From assembly GCF_010672525.1 (NCBI RefSeq), contig NZ_JAAHGH010000064.1:1-42771 (forward strand): a stretch of DNA of 42,771 bases. Direction: 5' to 3'. The first letter of the stretch is position 1. Each line of letters opens with the position of its first letter. A program made the position numbers and the translations under genes. The DNA comes from Okeania sp. SIO2B3. GTDB lineage: Bacteria > Cyanobacteriota > Cyanobacteriia > Cyanobacteriales > Microcoleaceae. The notes beneath the pieces are model-generated. The model saw nothing but the letters and a program-made list of their open reading frames with translations, made no database searches and had not been told where the DNA came from. Below, one piece after another: positions 1 through 10,931 of this stretch.

Positions 1-124
1 GAGGAGGGTGAGGATGGGGGGGTGGGGTGGGGGAGGGGGGGGAAGGGGGGGAGGAGGGGAAAGGGGGGAGAGGGGGGAGAGGGGGGAGAGGGGGGAGAGG
101 GGGAAGAGGGGGAAGAGGGGGAAG
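1..124. repeat. G/A-only low-complexity tract
   Basis: The first 124 bases are almost purely G and A on this strand. Runs of five or six G are separated by AGA or AA, giving imperfect 9-10 bp units such as GAGAGGGGGG. No coding potential is visible. A tract like this could form G-quadruplex or triplex structures, and it is also a typical place for assembly or polymerase slippage error, so its exact length should not be trusted. Confidence 0.85.
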
Positions 125-1004
125 TAAGAATTTTGTCTACAGTCCTCACTTATAGTGTATTTTTCAATACAATTTTCTCCCGAAAAAGCCGCTCTTAGAC
201 TTACCCATAACTTGTCTTTTTTGTCTACGTTTTATGTTAAGAAAGATGTTTATAAAGCATAGCTCTTAAGGATGGGGTTTAGATTAACATTAACTTGGCT
301 AAAATTAGCAAAAAAAATGTTCGGTTTTTTTATTACTTAATAACTGAAGTGCTACCTAAGTATAGCATTAATGCATGGGAATTGGTATAATTACTTATGG
401 ATAGTCTTTGATATGCCACCCCCGTGTATTATAACCACAAACAATTTTAAGTACCCCTGTTAATTGTGGGGTATTAAACCCACAAAAGAAAATATAAATA
501 ATTAACACATTAAGTGGTTAATAATTATCAAAAAGGTCATTCTTCCTGTATTAATTAGTTAATAATTTTTTCACCTAAGAAAAGCATTCTTTTTTCGGGG
601 TTGCACATTATGGAATGATCAGGAAGAAGGAAGAAGGAAAAAAATTTGAGGGGTTGCACATCATGGAATGATATTGCCAAAAATTAGTTTAGATTGTGAC
701 TAAAAAAATCTAATATTAATCATTCTAGTAATTCTCAAATCCCAAACCCCATTCAATCAAAAATCTAAAATCATTCGTCACTATGCAATGCCCTTTTTCC
801 ACTCTTAGTATAAGAGGCAGCATTCTATTTATCTTAGCTTTCCTTCGGAAAGAAAATGCTTACTAAAAAAGAGTGAGTAGAGCCAGCAAATTTTAAGTCA
901 AATTTCAAATTAAAGAAAGACATGAAAATAATAAATGGGCAAGGTGGTTCTACTTTTTCCAGGTGACTAATTAGTTATCCGAAATATTAATATCAAAAAT
1001 AAAA
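125..1004. other. non-coding spacer with short repeats
   Basis: No convincing gene. It holds a 40-bp segment (331-370) that recurs at 6114-6154, and a 20-bp direct repeat starting GTTGCACAT at 600-619 and 653-672. Between those two copies lies a short heptanucleotide array (GGAAGAA, 621-639). The 3' part must contain the promoter of the gene starting at 1005, but no clear -35/-10 pair or Shine-Dalgarno sequence was recognised. Confidence 0.6.
331..370 (+). repeat. dispersed 40-bp repeat, copy 1
   Basis: This segment begins TATTACTTAATAACTGAAGT and ends AGTATAGCATTA. The same start and end, with a slightly different middle, recur at 6114-6154 in the same orientation. It lies in spacer both times and has no coding sense. 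The function is unknown. Confidence 0.6.
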
Positions 1005-3557
1005 ATGACAGATAATACATCCTCTGCTACAGGTGATTCTGTACCGGAAAAACCATCCCTAAAAGCTGGCTTACTTGCTCTTAAACAACAAAATTATCCA
1101 CAGGCGATCGCTCATCTAGAAATAATTTCTCAACAAGAAACCCTGAAGCAAAAGTTAAAAGCAAAGATGGGTTTAATAGTAGCTTATGAACGAACTAAAC
1201 AAATAGATAAAGCCATTACCCTATGCCGTAATTTAACAAAAATATCTAATGATGAAATTCAAACTTTTGCTCATCGTCATCTCCAAGAATTATTAAAGCG
1301 ATATCCGCAAAAAAATCCTAAAAAATCAACTATTCCTGCTCCTAAACCTCCACCATTACCTCCCCCACATCAACAACAAAAAATTCAAACAGGATTTGTT
1401 CCATTTAATCCCACTTCAGAGCAAAATGCCTCAGCCAAAAATCATCAAAAACCATCTCAAAAAAATATTAATTTATCGAACATAAATAACTCGGTAAAAA
1501 ATTCTAGTCAACCTTCAGATATTGTCGAAAATCCTCAGTCAAATCAAAATGATATAGATACAGAAAAAAATCAAACACTACCTTTATCAACAGAAATTAA
1601 TAACTCCAATTCAAAACCCTCAAATAAACCCGACAAAAAATCAACAGATATTGCTAAAGATATAGACGATCGCTCGCCAAAAATAATATGGCGTGAAGCG
1701 GGAAGAGCAAAAGGAGGTCGTCAACTTAAATCTCCTAACTTAAGTCTTTTCTGGTTAGAAAAAATAGCTGTAGTTGCTGGTCTATATTGGCTAAGTCTGA
1801 CTATATTAAAGTTGAGTTTAGACTTTACTAATGATTTCCTAGTTTGGCTGCCTTATTTCCAACCAATTCAAATTTTTTACCGAGACCCTACTCGAAATTT
1901 TATAATTTTTATCACAGCATTATTTATCTTCTCTCCTTGGTTAATTGATGGATTATTAATTCTTGGTTACGGTCTAAAAAAATTACCAACAACAACTCTA
2001 ATTAATTACAGTAAAGAAGCCAATAAACTGCTCCGTAGCTTTTGCCAAAAACGAAAAATACGAGGAATTAAATTGAAAATTTTACCAATAGATGTTCCTA
2101 TAGCATTTAGTTATGGATGGTTGCCTCGTTTTTTCAGAATAGTTGTTAGTCAGGGATTGTTAGATAATTTAACAGAAGATGAAATTGCCACTATTTATGC
2201 CAGGGAAATTAGTCATGTTAAAACAGGAGCCTTTTGGTTAATGTCTATGGCTACTTTGATACTTCAAATTCCCTATACTATTTATTGGCAATTAACTTTT
2301 TGGGCAGACTGGGTATTAGATTTTGTAGACCACAGATTACCCGATTTTTTACCAGAATTTATCAAATCTTGTTTACCTATTTTAGTATCCGGTTTTAGAG
2401 TATTCGCTGCAATAATTTCCACCCTTAGTTATGGCTTATATCGGTTGCTAAGATTGCCTGTTTTATGGTTATCTCGTCGAAGAGTATATTATAGCGATCG
2501 CCTAGCTTGTAACTTAACAGGAAATCCTAATGGTCTGACACTAGCTATTCTTAAAATCACAATTGGAATGGCTAATGATATACAAAATCAAGGCAAAATT
2601 AGAAATTTATTAGAAAGTTTTGAACTATTAATGCCAGTCGGAATAAATCAAACTATTACTATTGGTAGTATTTGTTCAGATAGTAATTTTGCATCAATTT
2701 TTAACAGGGATATTACTAACCCATATCGTAATTGGTTGGCAATTAATGATACTCATCCTTTGCTTGGCAATCGGTTGAAAATGTTAGAATTATATGCTAA
2801 ATTTTGGAAGCTAGAGACTGAGATAAATTTAGAAAATATCAATGCTAATACAATTGAAAAAAATCAGTTAAGTAGGAATCAGCAAGGGAAGTATTTAACT
2901 CCACCAAGTTTTGATTTACAAAAACTTTTACTTCAGGGAGCGCCTTTTTTCGGAATGTTAATAGGTCTACTTTTTGCTAGCTTACTTTGGTTAATAGGTG
3001 GAATTTCATCTGCTTTTGGTCTTTGGAGACTGGATTGGTTATTGGGGGATATTTCGATTTTAGTTGGCTCTTTAGCTATAGGTTTTAGTATTGGTATTTT
3101 GATTAGAATTAATCACTTTTTTCCCGATATTAAACCAGCTAAAATTTGGCAACATCCTAATTTGCTAAAATTGCTAACCGACCCAGAAGCTTTGCCATTA
3201 GATAGTCAGCCAATTCAGTTAAAAGGCCAACTGCTCGGCAAGAGTGGGATGAGTAATTTGTTGGGACAAGATTTGATTCTACAAACAACAGAAGGACTGA
3301 TAAAGTTACATTATTCTTCTCAATTAGGTCCTATTGGTAACTTGTGGCCTGGACTAACTAATCCTGGCGGTCTTGTTGGTAAGCCTATAACTGTTACTGG
3401 TTGGTTGAGGAGAGGGGCTATTCCTTGGATAGATATCGATAACTTAAAAACTGATAATGGTCAAACTATTAATAATGGCCATCCAGTCTGGTCAACGGTC
3501 GTAGCTTGTATTTTTTCTATATGGGGAGTTTATATGATATATGTAGGCAGGTTGTAA
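1005..3557 (+). CDS. membrane M48-family-like protein with degenerate zinc site
   Basis: 850-residue protein. Residues about 20-100 are helical and look like a TPR-type repeat region, followed by a low-complexity Pro/Asn/Ser linker (about 105-225) and several membrane segments (about 245-275, 295-325, 405-430, 455-485). The central part resembles M48 (HtpX/Ste24-type) peptidases: an EDEIATIYAREISHV stretch in the active-site position, a later RRRVYYSDRLA, and THPLLGNRL. In a working M48 enzyme the first is HExxH and the second carries a glutamate ligand; here they read REISH (400-404) and Val494. Two of the three zinc ligands are therefore missing, so it is probably not an active protease. 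After the M48-like part come two more membrane helices, a soluble beta-rich segment (about 720-820) and a final helix at the C-terminus. Cyanobacteria carry similar multi-domain proteins; the specific function is unknown. The start at ATG 1005 has no strong ribosome binding site. Confidence 0.75.
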   Translation: MTDNTSSATGDSVPEKPSLKAGLLALKQQNYPQAIAHLEIISQQETLKQKLKAKMGLIVAYERTKQIDKAITLCRNLTKISNDEIQTFAHRHLQELLKRYPQKNPKKSTIPAPKPPPLPPPHQQQKIQTGFVPFNPTSEQNASAKNHQKPSQKNINLSNINNSVKNSSQPSDIVENPQSNQNDIDTEKNQTLPLSTEINNSNSKPSNKPDKKSTDIAKDIDDRSPKIIWREAGRAKGGRQLKSPNLSLFWLEKIAVVAGLYWLSLTILKLSLDFTNDFLVWLPYFQPIQIFYRDPTRNFIIFITALFIFSPWLIDGLLILGYGLKKLPTTTLINYSKEANKLLRSFCQKRKIRGIKLKILPIDVPIAFSYGWLPRFFRIVVSQGLLDNLTEDEIATIYAREISHVKTGAFWLMSMATLILQIPYTIYWQLTFWADWVLDFVDHRLPDFLPEFIKSCLPILVSGFRVFAAIISTLSYGLYRLLRLPVLWLSRRRVYYSDRLACNLTGNPNGLTLAILKITIGMANDIQNQGKIRNLLESFELLMPVGINQTITIGSICSDSNFASIFNRDITNPYRNWLAINDTHPLLGNRLKMLELYAKFWKLETEINLENINANTIEKNQLSRNQQGKYLTPPSFDLQKLLLQGAPFFGMLIGLLFASLLWLIGGISSAFGLWRLDWLLGDISILVGSLAIGFSIGILIRINHFFPDIKPAKIWQHPNLLKLLTDPEALPLDSQPIQLKGQLLGKSGMSNLLGQDLILQTTEGLIKLHYSSQLGPIGNLWPGLTNPGGLVGKPITVTGWLRRGAIPWIDIDNLKTDNGQTINNGHPVWSTVVACIFSIWGVYMIYVGRL

Positions 3558-4888
3558 TTATCAGATTATGTAAAGAAAGCTTGCACTATTAAACAAACAG
3601 TGTTAAATTTGTCTATAAATTAAGTTTGCTTAATTAAAGTAACTTCATAATTTTGCAGAACTTCAGGATGTAGGTTTATATTAACTTGTAGAGATATTAC
3701 ATCTTTTTAAAGATATAAACTTATGCTATTTAATATTAAGTATAGTTTTGTTAATTAGTAATAAAGCTCAAAAACTCATTGTCGGCTAAACTTCTTGTAT
3801 GGTAAGTGTCAATCAATCTCCCAACACAGTAATTTATGCCAGCTACATCTTTCGGCTGTTTTTTTTAAATTAAGAAACTTCGCGGTCTTAGAATTGGAGA
3901 TTGTTTAATAGTTGATCTGTGTGATTTTTCTTGACTTTGCATATTTGCGGTATTATGTGCGATTGTGCGATTATTCTAATTTAATCTGTCTTTTCCTAAG
4001 CTGGAGTTCTATCCTCATCATTCCATGAAAATGTAACATCATTTCTTTTCTAGCTTTTTAGCGTTAGCGCTAGTGCATCTCATTTTGAACAGACAACTCC
4101 TATATTAAAAATATCTCAAGTATGTTTTTCTTGATTGCCATGATCGATAAATCTTGATGTATCTTTAGTGTAAGATTTTGGGATTTAGGTGTATCAATCC
4201 TATTTGAATCTTAATGAAACACTCACAAAATACAAGCTATCCTTGATAATAATATAGAGCTTTTCTTTTAGGATAGGGCTTTCAACCGAATTTAGTGGAA
4301 AAAAAATATTAGTAGCCAAATTTTGCAAAAATATGTAGATTATTGACTTATGGTTATGATAAGTTTATACTGGTAAGACACAATATTGTCTGTTAAAAAA
4401 TTAAATATCTGATATGAACATTTCCGGTTTGCTAAGAAAATAACGCAAATATTATAGTTAATAGTTAGTCTTTAACAGTAGGGAGTATACTAAAAATAAA
4501 TATACTATGTAGTAATTGGTTTGCTTGAATTTAGCAGGCTTTAAAGTTATATTGATCAATTAGGGTTATAAGCGTTTAGCAAATCAATATCAATAAAGAA
4601 GTAATTTAGCAAGACCTATAGCCTTGTTTGCTGAGTGGTGACTAATAAAGTTTAAAAACAACCTGATAAAATCAGATTATCTGCTAAAGTTAACCAAATT
4701 GGAAAATGGGATATCATTTCACTTTTTATTAAGGTAAATAGTAATATTTGTTTCAGGTTTTTTGCACTTCAGAGTCAAGAGCAGTTTTTTTTGAGCGCCC
4801 TCTTCTTTTGTTTGTGTTCAGTCAATCTCAGTTAACAAAGTTTTTGTTTTATTGTAATTAAGCAAGTCAAAGTCTGGAGGAAATTAGT
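3558..4888. other. 1.3-kb AT-rich spacer
   Basis: No open reading frame with coding character was found on either strand. The part near 4760-4875 is the likely leader of the RNA-binding protein gene and is T-rich. A heading segment near 4016-4026 contains CATCATTCCATG, the reverse complement of part of the 600/653 repeat. Nothing else in this stretch could be assigned. Confidence 0.5.
4876..4881 (+). promoter_or_regulatory. ribosome binding site of the RRM gene
   Basis: A strong Shine-Dalgarno sequence (TGGAGG) sits 7-8 bases before ATG 4889 and fixes this start. Confidence 0.7.
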
Positions 4889-5362
4889 ATGTCAATTCGT
4901 TTGTATATAGGTAACCTACCTAAAGAAGTAATGGAACGTCAAGAACTGCAAGAAGTTTTTGCCCAAGAAGGTGATAGTGTTACCGCTAAATTGATCACAG
5001 ACCGTAAAACTGGTAAGTGTCGTGGTTTTGGCTTTGTAACAGTCAAAAATGATGAACAAGCTGACCAAATTATTGAAAAGTACAATGGTTATCAGTTTAA
5101 AGAAAGTCCTTTAAAAATTGAAAAAGCTTTGCCCCGCTCTAAGAATAAGAGCGAGTCAGAAAAGACTGAGGATGAGTCAAAACCAGCTAACAAAAGCAGT
5201 GGCAAGGTTAAAAAGTCTCGTCGTGAAAAGGATAAAGGAGGATCTAAGACTACCAGTAGTACTCCTAATTCTAGCGGAAATGATGCAGTTCAGCCAGACC
5301 CTCGTTGGGCAGATGCCTTAGCAGAGTTGAAACAGCGTTTAGCAGCTACTACTAATTCTTAA
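4889..5362 (+). CDS. RRM-domain RNA-binding protein
   Basis: 157-residue protein with one RNA recognition motif at residues about 3-80. RNP2 is LYIGNL (5-10) and RNP1 is RGFGFVTV (45-52), with the aromatic residues needed to stack on RNA bases. This is the cyanobacterial Rbp family, known for cold-responsive expression and, for some members, for mRNA localisation near thylakoid membranes. Unlike the short glycine-rich Rbp proteins, this one has a Lys/Ser/Glu-rich disordered tail (81-135) ending in a short predicted helix (DPRWADALAELKQRL). It stands alone, downstream of a long T-rich leader that may carry regulation (inference). Confidence 0.9.
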   Translation: MSIRLYIGNLPKEVMERQELQEVFAQEGDSVTAKLITDRKTGKCRGFGFVTVKNDEQADQIIEKYNGYQFKESPLKIEKALPRSKNKSESEKTEDESKPANKSSGKVKKSRREKDKGGSKTTSSTPNSSGNDAVQPDPRWADALAELKQRLAATTNS

Positions 5363-5421
5363 GAAAACAAACGGTGTTGCTGAAGCGCGTGTATGATATT
5401 CATCTTAATTACTTAGGAGTC

Positions 5422-5461
5422 AACCCACCCCTAACCCTTCCCAGGAGGGGAAGTCAGGAGC
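5422..5461 (+). repeat. CAACCCACCCC...GGAGGGG repeat
   Basis: A CAACCCACCCCTAACCC segment is followed by CCCAGGAGGGG, which forms a small hairpin. Related sequence occurs near 16117 and, three times in tandem, at 36314-36390. In each case it is next to GAGTCAGG-type short repeats. Confidence 0.6.
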
Positions 5462-5531
5462 GAAGTAAAGAAAAAGAAAGAGGAATAGAAGGAGAAAGTT
5501 TGTTGGTTGCGTAAGCGGAACAGAGTTCTAT

Positions 5532-5640
5532 CCCTAAATTATCCGGACATGATATCATACCTAAAATCACCAACGCCAAACAAGCAATTAAGTTGGGTGT
5601 GCGACAGTATGCTTACCATAAAATCTTTAACGTTGGTTGA
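5532..5640 (+). pseudogene. possible short protein remnant
   Basis: One frame reads an unbroken, protein-like stretch containing DIIPKITNAKQAIKLGV and then RQYAYHKIFNVG before a stop at about 5640. Codon use and residue composition look like real protein, but there is no start and no upstream continuation, so this is at best the relic of a lost gene. The family was not recognised. Sequence after the stop contains a CTCCCAAAGGGGGAG hairpin. Confidence 0.3.
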
Positions 5641-5736
5641 AGACCCACGCTCTCCCAAAGGGGGAGCGTCGCATGGGAAAACCAATCAATTTTGCGGTTT
5701 TGCCAATTAGTGTGTTAATGTGTGTTAATATTAAAT

Positions 5737-5912
5737 AAGGCTGCTGGGCTAGCAGTTTCAGTCTGTGGAGCGACCATAAGGCCAGAAAGAGGTTCGGCCT
5801 CGGAGGCAGGTGCTAGGAAGCAGAAAGTCCTGAACCGTGAGGTTTAGGAATCCTGCGTTGTCGCGCTATGTGCAACGTTGGGAGGATGTCAAACAGTCAC
5901 TTTGAAGCCTTC
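5737..5912 (+). ncRNA. ssaA: structured RNA, probably 6S RNA
   Basis: About 175 bases with strong RNA structure and no coding frame. The ends pair (AAGGCT 5737-5742 with AGCCTT 5906-5911). Inside, GCGAC near 5770 can pair with GTCGC near 5860, GGCAGG near 5805 with CCTGC near 5852, and CCTGAACC/GGTTTAGG forms a hairpin around 5829-5848. Size, a closing stem, a long irregular rod and a terminator directly at the 3' end fit cyanobacterial 6S RNA, the regulator that binds RNA polymerase holoenzyme, and several internal blocks resemble 6S sequences as remembered. No alignment was possible. A TTAATATT box just upstream (near 5726) could be its -10. SRP RNA and RNase P RNA were considered; their hallmark sequences are absent. 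Confidence 0.6.
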
Positions 5913-5944
5913 GATTTAATAAATAAATCAAAGGCTATTTTTAT
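5906..5944 (+). terminator. intrinsic terminator of the structured RNA
   Basis: AGCCTT(C)GATTTA pairs with TAAATC(A)AAGGCT around a five-base loop, 12 base pairs with one mismatch, followed by ATTTTTAT. Its left arm overlaps the closing stem of the RNA, so the transcript can fold either way. Confidence 0.75.
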
Positions 5945-6026
5945 GGTTTAATTTTTGACTAAGACAAGAAAGATTTCAGTTGATTAGTTATACCATTTCT
6001 CGCGCATTCTTGCTACATCTGCTTGA

Positions 6027-6048
6027 GAGTAGGGAGTAGGGAGTAGGG
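6027..6048 (+). repeat. heptanucleotide array (GAGTAGG)3
   Basis: Three tandem copies of a 7-bp unit in spacer. It belongs to the class of 7-bp-period arrays seen throughout the window. Confidence 0.8.
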
Positions 6049-6113
6049 TTAAAAGACATAAGATATTTTGGTTTAATGCCGATAATCGCATGCAAACATT
6101 ACTGAAGCATTAT

Positions 6114-6154
6114 TATTACTTAATAACTGAAGTCGCATCGGAAGTATAGCATTA
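6114..6154 (+). repeat. dispersed 40-bp repeat, copy 2
   Basis: Second copy of the segment at 331-370: the same 20-base start and the same GAAGTATAGCATTA-like end, with about eight different bases in the middle. Confidence 0.6.
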
Positions 6155-6221
6155 TTTTATCGTGTCTGGATAATTAGTGATAAAAAAACTTTCTCCTTTT
6201 CCTCCTCTTCTTCTTTCTTCC

Positions 6222-6254
<33 letters not shown>

Positions 6255-6266
6255 CAAAATAAAAAC

Positions 6267-8646
<2,380 letters not shown>

Positions 8647-9163
8647 TTACTTGGTAAAAACCTCTTTAATTCAATTTACTTTTTTTTTATTATTATTACT
8701 TTACAAGTTGTTACAAATTTCAGCAACATCTCATTTTTTCAATTTTTGCTATATATACTTTTGACAAAAAGTAGATAAGTGTGGTAATGTTACAGCAAAA
8801 TTAGTAATATAATCTAAGTATCTTAATAAAATTTAAAAATACATATTTAAATTTGCTCTTGAATATCCATAACAGATTAAGATTAACAGACTAAGGGTCA
8901 GAGGCGATCGCTAAAAAAAAATTAAATTTATTAATCTAAAAAAAAGGCCAAGTTAAGAAATAAGGAGGTAGAGAGCATAATACAAACCCTATAAGTTCAA
9001 TAAATGTGAGGGTTTTAGCAAGGAAGTCTCAATCGTAGTTGTACCTCTAACAAAAATTAACCTTAGTCCATTTTTAAGTTTATAGGCAGACAGTAAGGTT
9101 GACTAACTATTCTTGATTTGCTAACATTTGTTCACATAAGCTCCTATATGTTCATATAGCATT
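8647..9163. other. divergent spacer between crtP and the IS607 element
   Basis: AT-rich spacer that must contain the crtP promoter on the minus strand and the left end of the insertion element. One consensus-like plus-strand promoter is visible (8761-8790). A GGAGG near 8963 is not followed by a start codon. Confidence 0.5.
8761..8790 (+). promoter_or_regulatory. candidate sigma-70-type promoter
   Basis: TTGACA at 8761-8766 and TAATGT at 8785-8790 with an 18-base spacer. It points toward the IS607 element and dnaK1. Before the insertion it could have served dnaK1 (inference). Confidence 0.35.
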
Positions 9164-9739
9164 ATGGGTTATGTTCCACTTAGGAAAGCCGTAGAAATAC
9201 TTGGCTTGCATCCTAATACATTACGTAAGTATGCAGATGAAGGCAAAATCGAAATCATCAAAAATGAGGCAGGGCAAAGACTGTACAATGCCCAATCCTA
9301 CATCAGGGGTGCAACTAGAGCTTCCTTTATTTGCTATTGCCGAGTCTCATCCTCAAAACAAAAAGACGACCTCAATAGACAAGTTGAGTTCATGCAAAAT
9401 CAGTACCCAGAAGCTGAAGTTATCAAAGACATCGGCAGTGGACTCAACTTCAAACGAAAAGGTCTTAGAGCCATACTGGACAGACTCTTGCGAGGGGATC
9501 AGCTCACAATTGTTGTTACCTGTAGGGACAGACTTACCAGATTTGGATTCGAGCTTATACAGTATTTGGTCGAACAAAACGGTGGAAAAATCCTGGTTCT
9601 CGACAAAACTGTATTCTGTCCAGAATCAGAAATGGTCGCCGATGTTCTCTCTATCATCCACATTTTTTCCTGTAGAGTCCACGGACTCAGAAAGTACAAA
9701 CAAAAAATCAAAGAAGATTCGGATTTACCCCAGCCGTGA
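9164..9739 (+). CDS. tnpA: IS607-family serine recombinase (TnpA)
   Basis: 191-residue transposase. An N-terminal MerR-like helix-turn-helix (PLRKAVEILGLHPNTLRKYADEGKI region, about 3-45) binds DNA; a resolvase-type serine recombinase domain follows, with the YCRVSS motif and probable nucleophile Ser62, and the CRDRLTRFGFELI block near 118-130. This order (HTH first, catalytic domain second) is the hallmark of IS607 elements. The end of the gene overlaps tnpB by 98 bases in another frame. No frameshift or stop is seen, so the element may still be active. Confidence 0.93.
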   Translation: MGYVPLRKAVEILGLHPNTLRKYADEGKIEIIKNEAGQRLYNAQSYIRGATRASFICYCRVSSSKQKDDLNRQVEFMQNQYPEAEVIKDIGSGLNFKRKGLRAILDRLLRGDQLTIVVTCRDRLTRFGFELIQYLVEQNGGKILVLDKTVFCPESEMVADVLSIIHIFSCRVHGLRKYKQKIKEDSDLPQP

Positions 9740-10817
9740 ACAAAGACAATTACTCAGGCAATGGATAGGTATGGCTAGGTTTACCTATAACCGCACTGTT
9801 GAATATCTAATGCAACCTGATACCAAAGCTAATTGGAAAGCAATCAAAGGTGGTATCCTGAATAATTTACCTGAGTGGGCAAAGCTTGTCCCTTACCAGA
9901 TAAAATCTATTGCTGTTCGTGATGCTTGTATAGCAGTGAGAGAAGCGAAAGTTAAGTATTCTAAGACAGGGCAACGACAACAGGTCAAATTCAAATCTCG
10001 TAAAAACCCGATTCAGTCTTGCTACATACCTAAGTCGGCAGTCTCATCTAAAGGTATTTATCATACTAAACTAGGCCAAATTAGATTTTCTGAGCCATTA
10101 CCAGAATCTTTCGGGGATTGCAGAATAGTTGTACAGCAGGGTCAATATTATCTTTGTTTGCCAGTGGATTTACCAAAGTACAATCTGGAGAATCAAGGTC
10201 GAGTTGTGGCATTGGACCCTGGTGTGAGAAACTTTCTGACATTATTTTCTGAGAATAGTTTTGGTTGGATAGGTTCCGGTGAGATTGGTAAAGTTCAAAG
10301 ACTTTGCTACTACTTAGATGATTTAATCTCTAGATTGAGTCAAGCTAAATCTAAAACCAAGCAACGAATGAAAAAAGCAGCTAATCGAATGAGGTTAAAA
10401 ATTAGAAATCTTATTTCGGAGGTGCACCATAAAACAGCTTTGTTTCTAGTCCAAAACTTTGATGTAATTTTACTTCCAACTTTTGAAGTTTCTCAGATGA
10501 TAATCAAATCAAGTAGAAAACTCAGAAGTAAGTCAGTTAGACAAATGCTGAATTGGGCACATTACAGATTTGAGCTTTTCTTGAAACATAAAGCTGCTGA
10601 GTATAACAAAGCTGTTTTAGATGTTTCAGAAGCTTATACTAGCAAAACCGTTAGCTGGACTGGTGAAATTCTGAATAATTTAGGTGGTAAAAAAGTTGTT
10701 ATTGGTAATGATGGTTTTCGCCTCGATCGTGACCTAAATGGAGCGCGTGGAATTTTGATCAAAAGCGTGGTAGAAAATTTTTCTACCACATTGGGAGATA
10801 CCCCCTCAGCAGGTTAA
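9642..10817 (+). CDS. tnpB: TnpB RNA-guided nuclease of the IS607 element
   Basis: 391-residue TnpB. The open frame reaches back to 9201 but overlaps tnpA there; ATG 9642 gives a protein of normal TnpB size. RuvC-like catalytic residues can be placed at Asp192 (ALDPGVRN), Glu282 (LLPTFEVS) and Asp362/364 (LDRDLNGARG). The N-terminal IRIYPSREQRQLLRQW and FTYNRTVEY segments are typical. The zinc-finger region between the second and third catalytic blocks (about 328-360, EAYTSKTVSWTGEI...) has no cysteines, whereas most TnpB proteins have CxxC pairs there; a finger-less form occurs in cyanobacterial IS607 relatives as far as remembered. Homologues cut DNA guided by an RNA made from the element's right end and help retain the element. 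Confidence 0.88.
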   Translation: MFSLSSTFFPVESTDSESTNKKSKKIRIYPSREQRQLLRQWIGMARFTYNRTVEYLMQPDTKANWKAIKGGILNNLPEWAKLVPYQIKSIAVRDACIAVREAKVKYSKTGQRQQVKFKSRKNPIQSCYIPKSAVSSKGIYHTKLGQIRFSEPLPESFGDCRIVVQQGQYYLCLPVDLPKYNLENQGRVVALDPGVRNFLTLFSENSFGWIGSGEIGKVQRLCYYLDDLISRLSQAKSKTKQRMKKAANRMRLKIRNLISEVHHKTALFLVQNFDVILLPTFEVSQMIIKSSRKLRSKSVRQMLNWAHYRFELFLKHKAAEYNKAVLDVSEAYTSKTVSWTGEILNNLGGKKVVIGNDGFRLDRDLNGARGILIKSVVENFSTTLGDTPSAG

Positions 10818-10931
10818 TCTAGCTGTGCATTGTTAACAAATTTAGCAAAATAGTATCGGCTATCCTCAAAGCTTGAGAAGTTTGAAACGATAGAATAATC
10901 AATAAAAGGACAGAATAGAGAAAACTAAGCC
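10818..10931 (+). mobile_element. probable right end of the IS607 element and dnaK1 leader
   Basis: Only 114 bases separate tnpB from dnaK1, so the right end of the element must lie here or just inside tnpB. In related elements the guide RNA scaffold spans the 3' part of tnpB and the right end. AACAAATTTAGC (10835-10846) is a partial inverted match to GCTAACATTTGTT (9120-9132), but IS607 elements normally lack inverted repeats, so the boundary remains uncertain. Confidence 0.4.

Noticed and set aside
5373-5577. Possible further F3 element: GGTGTTGCTGAAG at the left, ACCAACGCC at the right, and near-identical flanks AAACAAAC / AAACAAGC.
   Set aside because: The right end falls inside the protein-like remnant (ITNAKQAIKL), the inner arms do not pair, and the flanks are simple A/C sequence. 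The match is likely chance.
9201-9641. Upstream extension of the tnpB frame.
   Set aside because: It overlaps tnpA in another frame and the predicted residues are not TnpB-like; ATG 9642 gives the normal length.
9120-10846. GCTAACATTTGTT / AACAAATTTAGC as terminal inverted repeats of the IS607 element.
   Set aside because: IS607 elements do not normally have inverted repeats, and the match is short and gapped. Boundaries are left open.
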